Positions 30,902 through 34,522 of a stretch of 34,522 nt of DNA are shown one piece after another (within the stretch, counting starts at the first letter, position 1; the number at the start of each line of letters is the position of its first letter). The stretch is from Candidatus Tharpella aukensis. GTDB lineage: Bacteria > Desulfobacterota > Anaeroferrophillalia > Anaeroferrophillales > Tharpellaceae. A model generated the notes under the pieces. The model ran no database searches. It saw nothing but the letters and a program-made list of their open reading frames with translations, and had not been told where the DNA came from. Location of the stretch: contig JAGGWR010000183.1 in NCBI GenBank assembly GCA_021163445.1, positions 1-34,522 on the forward strand, given 5' to 3'. The position numbers and the translations under genes are program-made.

Positions 30902-32977
30902 CTACCACTCAATTTCTATCGGGGTGAGTGATCTTTTTTGGTTGCGGTTTTGCAGGCCGGTCAATAATTGATAATATTGAGGCTCAACTTCGGTTTTTTT
31001 CAGGGTGAAGCGGCGTTCGATGAGCAGTTTGTCGGGCTTTTCTTGAGTAAACTTTATGGTTTGGGAGAAAACTTCATTGTCGATTGCAATTTTTTTCGGC
31101 GGCTTAAGTGTTTTCGGTGTTTTGCTGAAGCTTAGATGTTCACGCAAGATTGTCGTATAGGTGTAGCCGAGTTTGAGGGGGTAGCGGCGCTTGGTCATAT
31201 CGGCCCGTTGCAGAATCCAGCGGTCGAGTAAGCCCGGTTTTTCCATGTTTGCCAGAGGTTGTAAAAGACCGGCTGTGGGAGTTTTTTCCGAATGGAGTAA
31301 TGCCGTGACCAAAAAATTTCCTGAAAAAGTAAAGTTTACGCTGCGGTCGGCGGGATCAGACCAGTTTAGGTTAAAGAGTTCAAGGCCGCTGTATTGACTT
31401 AAAAAAAGTCGTTTGAGAAAGTTCTCCTGCTCTTTGCGGCTCTGGTTCATCATGATTGAGCGCATCATGGTATCGTTAAATCCGGTGCAGCTTATGGTTA
31501 TGGTTCCGCCAAGTTTTCCCGTCGGGGAGAGTTTATCAATAATTTCTAAAATAAAGCTATTCTCTTGTGGAGATACCGGCGGCGTTAGTGCCAGGCTGCC
31601 ATTTTTAGAGTCGGCAATCAGATAGGAGCACTCTCTTTCATAGTCAGGCAGAAACTGGCGGCTGGTTTCCGAGGTTGGATCAAGAAAATGCAGGGCATTA
31701 CCGTTATCATCAAGCACTGCGACAATCGCATGATTAAAATAGGGTAAAGGGATCTCTTTATCCAGTTTGTCGCCGACGCGAATAAGCACGGCGGCGGCGT
31801 TGAAGTCGGCCAGGCGCAGCATGCTGACGAGCAGGGCGGCTTTATCGCGGCAGACCCCGTGTCGCCGTTCAAACGTTAAATTAACGTCGTGAGGCTCAAA
31901 ACCGGGGCGCTCACTTTCTCCGCTGACGCCGAGATAGCGGATCTGGCGGGCGACATAGTAGAAGAGGCTGGCCATTTTTTCATCAGGGTTGGTTTTTCCT
32001 TCGGTTAGTTCATTAACCTTTTTTTTCAGCTCTTCTCCCGGAGTCAGTTTTTTTTCAACCAGAGTATCATACCAGGCCGCAATCGCGGGCCAGTCGGGCA
32101 GGGTAGAGTAGAGCAGCCGCATTGCTACCCGGCGAAATGAGGGCATTTGCGGTTCGGGAACGATCTGTGGAACCCGGTTGAAAGTCCACGAGCGGATGGT
32201 TTTCGGCCGTTTCCCCGGAAGCCGGCTTTCGCGAAAAGTGACGCATTCTTTAATTTCATCCTTGATCAACCATTTGAGTCGGGTTTCGGCTGGAGTCGTT
32301 ACTGTAAAAATGTAGGAGTGGATCGGGATATCGTATTGACCGAGAATTGAACCATAGATCTGGTTGGCAATAATCGCCTTAAATTGTCGTTGATTGAGGC
32401 GGTAGTGAATAGTGTCACCGATTTCGAGCCCAGGTAAAAACACTTTTACAACCTTTTGTAGGGGATTATAGATGTTGCTGCGGCTGTTGCCGGCGGACGC
32501 CTCTTCGTGGCTATGGGCTGCAATATCAACGTTTCGGCGCTTACTGGCTCGAATAATTTCGCAAAATTCAATTTTCAGTCGGCCGTAGGCTTTATTGACA
32601 TGAAAACTCAAAACTTCGTGATTGCGTTTACCCTCTTCATCAAGTATCGTAATGTAGACGTCATCCTGACTCTCTTTTGAGCCATCGGCGTGGTATTCAA
32701 GATGTTCGATCTCCTGGGCCAGTACCGCATGGGCATAAGGATAGGTTGAGCGATTGATCTCTTCTGTAAAATGCGGAATTTCGGTTTTGCTTGAGTCACT
32801 TGCAATCTGAGTTTGTTCTTTCAGCCCAGATTCAATCGCATCTTTGGCCCGGCTTCCGGTCGGAAAAAACAGGATGATGATTGCCGACAACAACAGAAAC
32901 AGTCGGCCGTTAAGGATTAAAAATAATCGAGTAGAATAGGTGGGTAAAACCTTTAAATAATTATTTTTTTTTGGCAT
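30902..32977 (-). CDS. DUF3857 and transglutaminase-like domain protein
   Basis: A 691-residue exported or membrane-anchored protein. Residues ~17-42 form a membrane/signal segment (LFLILNGRLFLLLSAIIILF). A DUF3857 domain follows (~80-290). The transglutaminase-like core (~320-450) keeps all three catalytic positions: Cys in ERRHGVCRDKAALLVSML, His in PYFNHAIVAVL and Asp in LHFLDPTSE. It also has the typical VARQIRYLGVSGE lead-in. The C-terminal ~200 residues are a beta-rich domain ending in LTPIEIEW. DUF3857/transglutaminase proteins are widespread in the envelope of Gram-negative anaerobes, with unknown substrates. It is transcribed towards a paralogue that has lost the active site, 259 bases downstream. 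Confidence 0.9.
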   Translation of the reverse strand: MPKKNNYLKVLPTYSTRLFLILNGRLFLLLSAIIILFFPTGSRAKDAIESGLKEQTQIASDSSKTEIPHFTEEINRSTYPYAHAVLAQEIEHLEYHADGSKESQDDVYITILDEEGKRNHEVLSFHVNKAYGRLKIEFCEIIRASKRRNVDIAAHSHEEASAGNSRSNIYNPLQKVVKVFLPGLEIGDTIHYRLNQRQFKAIIANQIYGSILGQYDIPIHSYIFTVTTPAETRLKWLIKDEIKECVTFRESRLPGKRPKTIRSWTFNRVPQIVPEPQMPSFRRVAMRLLYSTLPDWPAIAAWYDTLVEKKLTPGEELKKKVNELTEGKTNPDEKMASLFYYVARQIRYLGVSGESERPGFEPHDVNLTFERRHGVCRDKAALLVSMLRLADFNAAAVLIRVGDKLDKEIPLPYFNHAIVAVLDDNGNALHFLDPTSETSRQFLPDYERECSYLIADSKNGSLALTPPVSPQENSFILEIIDKLSPTGKLGGTITISCTGFNDTMMRSIMMNQSRKEQENFLKRLFLSQYSGLELFNLNWSDPADRSVNFTFSGNFLVTALLHSEKTPTAGLLQPLANMEKPGLLDRWILQRADMTKRRYPLKLGYTYTTILREHLSFSKTPKTLKPPKKIAIDNEVFSQTIKFTQEKPDKLLIERRFTLKKTEVEPQYYQLLTGLQNRNQKRSLTPIEIEW

Positions 32978-33320
32978 GGTTTCCTTGTTAAAGGCAGGTT
33001 AATTTTGCCGGTCACTGTATGGGTTAATGTATACCCTTTTTATCATTGCCTTTTTAGGCTTATCCAGAAGTTTGTTAACAGCTTATTCACAGCTCTTGTG
33101 GATAGATTGAAAATCTCTTTACATTCTTAATAGATAGAACACACTGTTCGGCTAAGTTGTTGATATGATTGATGGTTACTTCTTGGCTTCAACCATTATT
33201 TTTTAATTGACTTTATAATTTCTTAATAATTACAAACAATTAGAGCGCAAATGCGATGAGTTGTACACAGCTTGAAGCCTCTTGTTGCTATATATTGTAA
33301 CGGTGTTTTGCATGATCTTC
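32978..33320. other. AT-rich spacer with four DnaA-box-like 9-mers
   Basis: No gene in 343 bases. Four sequences differ by one base from known DnaA boxes: TTATCCAGA (33060), TTATTCACA (33083), CTATCCACA on the - strand (33105-33097) and TTGTACACA (33261). AT-rich DNA surrounds them (33180-33240). It also holds the promoter of the DUF3857 gene. No dnaA, dnaN or gidA is nearby, so an origin role is speculative. Confidence 0.4.
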
Positions 33321-34522
33321 TTAAGCTCCATATTTTCGCAAAGCTTTAATTCTTGCGAGCAGGGGCGGATGGCTGTAGTGAAGAAAGACATATAGCGGGT
33401 GTGGGGTCAAGTTGGCAAGGTTGTCATGGCCCAATTTTTTAAGCGCGTTGATCATGGTTTCCGGTTGCCCGGTTGTTTGGGCGGCAAAGGCGTCGGCTTG
33501 AAATTCATGATGTCGAGAGAGGGCTTGAAAAAGAGGGTTTAAGATCATCTCTATCGGGGTAAAGAGGAGGCTGACAAAGATGAGGCCTGCGGCAATTGAA
33601 GCATGTTCCATGAAAAATGCCTGGTAGAGTGCGGGCTGTTTGATAAACCAGCCCAACAAGAAAAAGATAATAGCTTGGTGGATGATAGCAATCGTAGTCA
33701 TGGTCAGAATATGTCTTTTTTTGTAGTGGCCGATTTCATGAGCCAGCACCGCCAGGAGCTCCTCGATTGAATGTTGTTTGATCAGAGTGTCGTAGAGGGC
33801 GACGCGGCGCCGGCGGCCGAAACCGGTAAAAAAGGCATTGCCTTTGCCGGAGCGTTTGGAGCCGTCGACCACAAAGACATTTTCCAGGGGAAAATCAACC
33901 TCGTGACCGTAAGCCAGCAGCGCCTCTTTCAGTTCACCTTCCGGCAACGGTGTAAATTTGTTAAAGAGCGGCATGATCCAGGTTGGGGCGATAAGTTGGA
34001 TACCCAGGGTGAAGATGGAGGTCACCAACCAGGCATAGAACCAGGCCAGATTACCGGCACTTTGAAAAAACCAGAGGATTCCGGCCAGCAGCGGAGTGCC
34101 CAGAGCCAAGGCGAGAAAGATCCCTTTGATGCGATCCATAACGAAGGTTTTCCAGTTGGTGCGATTAAATCCGAAACGCTCTTCAATCACAAAAGTGCTG
34201 TAGATCGAAAAGGGCAGGGACAAGAGCGTGTTGACGAGTAAGAGCAGGGCGATAAAAATAAGCCCGGAAAAGAGAATGTTGTCGGTCTGGGAACGGCACC
34301 ACAGATCAAGAAAGTTAAAACCGCCGAAAAACCAGAAACCTAAGGTTGCCGCCAGAGAAACCGCACTGCTGTAGTGTCCCAGAACGGTGTTGACGCGAAG
34401 ATAGTCACGGTTTTTGCGATAGCTTTTTTCATCAACCAGATCTGAAAACTCAGCGGGTGGAGTTGCCGATTGGTTTTTCAGGTTGAGATGGTCGGCAATT
34501 AAGCCTAAAAGATAATCGCCAA
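33321..34522 (-). CDS. M48 family (Ste24-type) membrane metalloprotease, 5' end outside window
   Basis: The frame stays open to the window edge, so the N-terminus is missing; about 400 residues are present. The visible start includes SDLVDEKSYRKNRDYLRVNT, typical of the Peptidase_M48_N domain. Membrane helices follow, then SIYSTFVIEERFGFNRT, the cytosolic/periplasmic GNAFFTGFGRRRRVALYDTL, the zinc site VLAHEIGHYKKRH, and the third ligand region HHEFQADAFAAQTTG. It is a zinc endopeptidase of the CAAX-protease/HtpX-like group, probably working in membrane protein quality control. It ends normally with RIKALRKYGA. An internal TTG at 34223 is not the real start because homology continues upstream of it. 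Confidence 0.92.
   Translation of the reverse strand, partial: GDYLLGLIADHLNLKNQSATPPAEFSDLVDEKSYRKNRDYLRVNTVLGHYSSAVSLAATLGFWFFGGFNFLDLWCRSQTDNILFSGLIFIALLLLVNTLLSLPFSIYSTFVIEERFGFNRTNWKTFVMDRIKGIFLALALGTPLLAGILWFFQSAGNLAWFYAWLVTSIFTLGIQLIAPTWIMPLFNKFTPLPEGELKEALLAYGHEVDFPLENVFVVDGSKRSGKGNAFFTGFGRRRRVALYDTLIKQHSIEELLAVLAHEIGHYKKRHILTMTTIAIIHQAIIFFLLGWFIKQPALYQAFFMEHASIAAGLIFVSLLFTPIEMILNPLFQALSRHHEFQADAFAAQTTGQPETMINALKKLGHDNLANLTPHPLYVFLHYSHPPLLARIKALRKYGA

Noticed and set aside
33771-34241. 156-residue + strand frame opposite the M48 protease
   Set aside because: It is antisense to a well-supported protease with HEIGH motif, and its sequence has no known domain.
1-34522. tRNA, rRNA and CRISPR arrays
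   Set aside because: No clover-leaf-like sequence with T-loop consensus, no rRNA motifs and no regularly spaced repeats with unique spacers were seen on reading both strands.

Overview
The window looks like chromosomal DNA from an anaerobic bacterium of the Desulfobacterota (former Deltaproteobacteria). This is inferred from gene content and not proven. The supporting features are a four-gene 2-oxoacid:ferredoxin oxidoreductase operon, a stand-alone FlhB C-terminal homologue, a GEMM-I riboswitch of the Geobacter-like sequence type, and many small dispersed hairpin repeats. No rRNA, tRNA or CRISPR array was seen.

Region 1 (1 to about 4475) is the right end of an AT-rich mobile element. It carries a Cys/Trp-repeat protein cut by the window edge, a secreted MORN-repeat protein, a short tyrosine recombinase and a large serine recombinase. 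The serine recombinase sits exactly at the element's edge. Its last codons overlap, on the opposite strand, the first 46 codons of yjbQ, which then stops. The element therefore appears to have integrated inside yjbQ, and the rest of that gene should lie beyond the left edge of the window.

Region 2 (4600-9600, + strand) holds a secreted DUF4139 protein, a DUF3524 glycosyltransferase related to tRNA-queuosine mannosyltransferase, a 58-residue unknown, an FlhB-C homologue and a TPR protein. Region 3 (9800-11810) is a promoter, a cyclic-dinucleotide (GEMM-I) riboswitch with its own terminator, and a secreted beta-helix protein with about twelve repeats. It reads as a surface protein whose transcription is switched by a second messenger.

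Region 4 (11900-13560) is a debris zone: a 153-bp hairpin repeat, a shortened copy of part of a DMT transporter gene, two related small membrane proteins, and a decayed antitoxin gene. Region 5 (13570-18944, - strand) is an intact aapJQMP-type amino-acid ABC transporter operon with a translationally coupled EamA exporter.

Region 6 (19200-26040, + strand) starts with a fragment of a DUF4143 ATPase. It continues with korA-korB-korC, a GltD-like flavoprotein fused to ferredoxin domains, a CstA-family transporter carrying a single-base frameshift, and a second EamA transporter. Together these suggest 2-oxoacid oxidation with electrons passed to a pyridine nucleotide, plus import and export of organic or amino acids. 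Region 7 (26197-28650) has a DUF89 phosphatase-like protein, an orphan amino-acid binding protein, two terminators, a tiny Tat-signal peptide gene with an overlapping micro-ORF, and a perfect 66-bp palindrome. Region 8 (28702-34522, - strand) has two DUF3857/transglutaminase-like proteins, one lacking the catalytic residues, then an AT-rich spacer with four DnaA-box-like sequences, and an M48 (Ste24-type) membrane protease cut by the window end.
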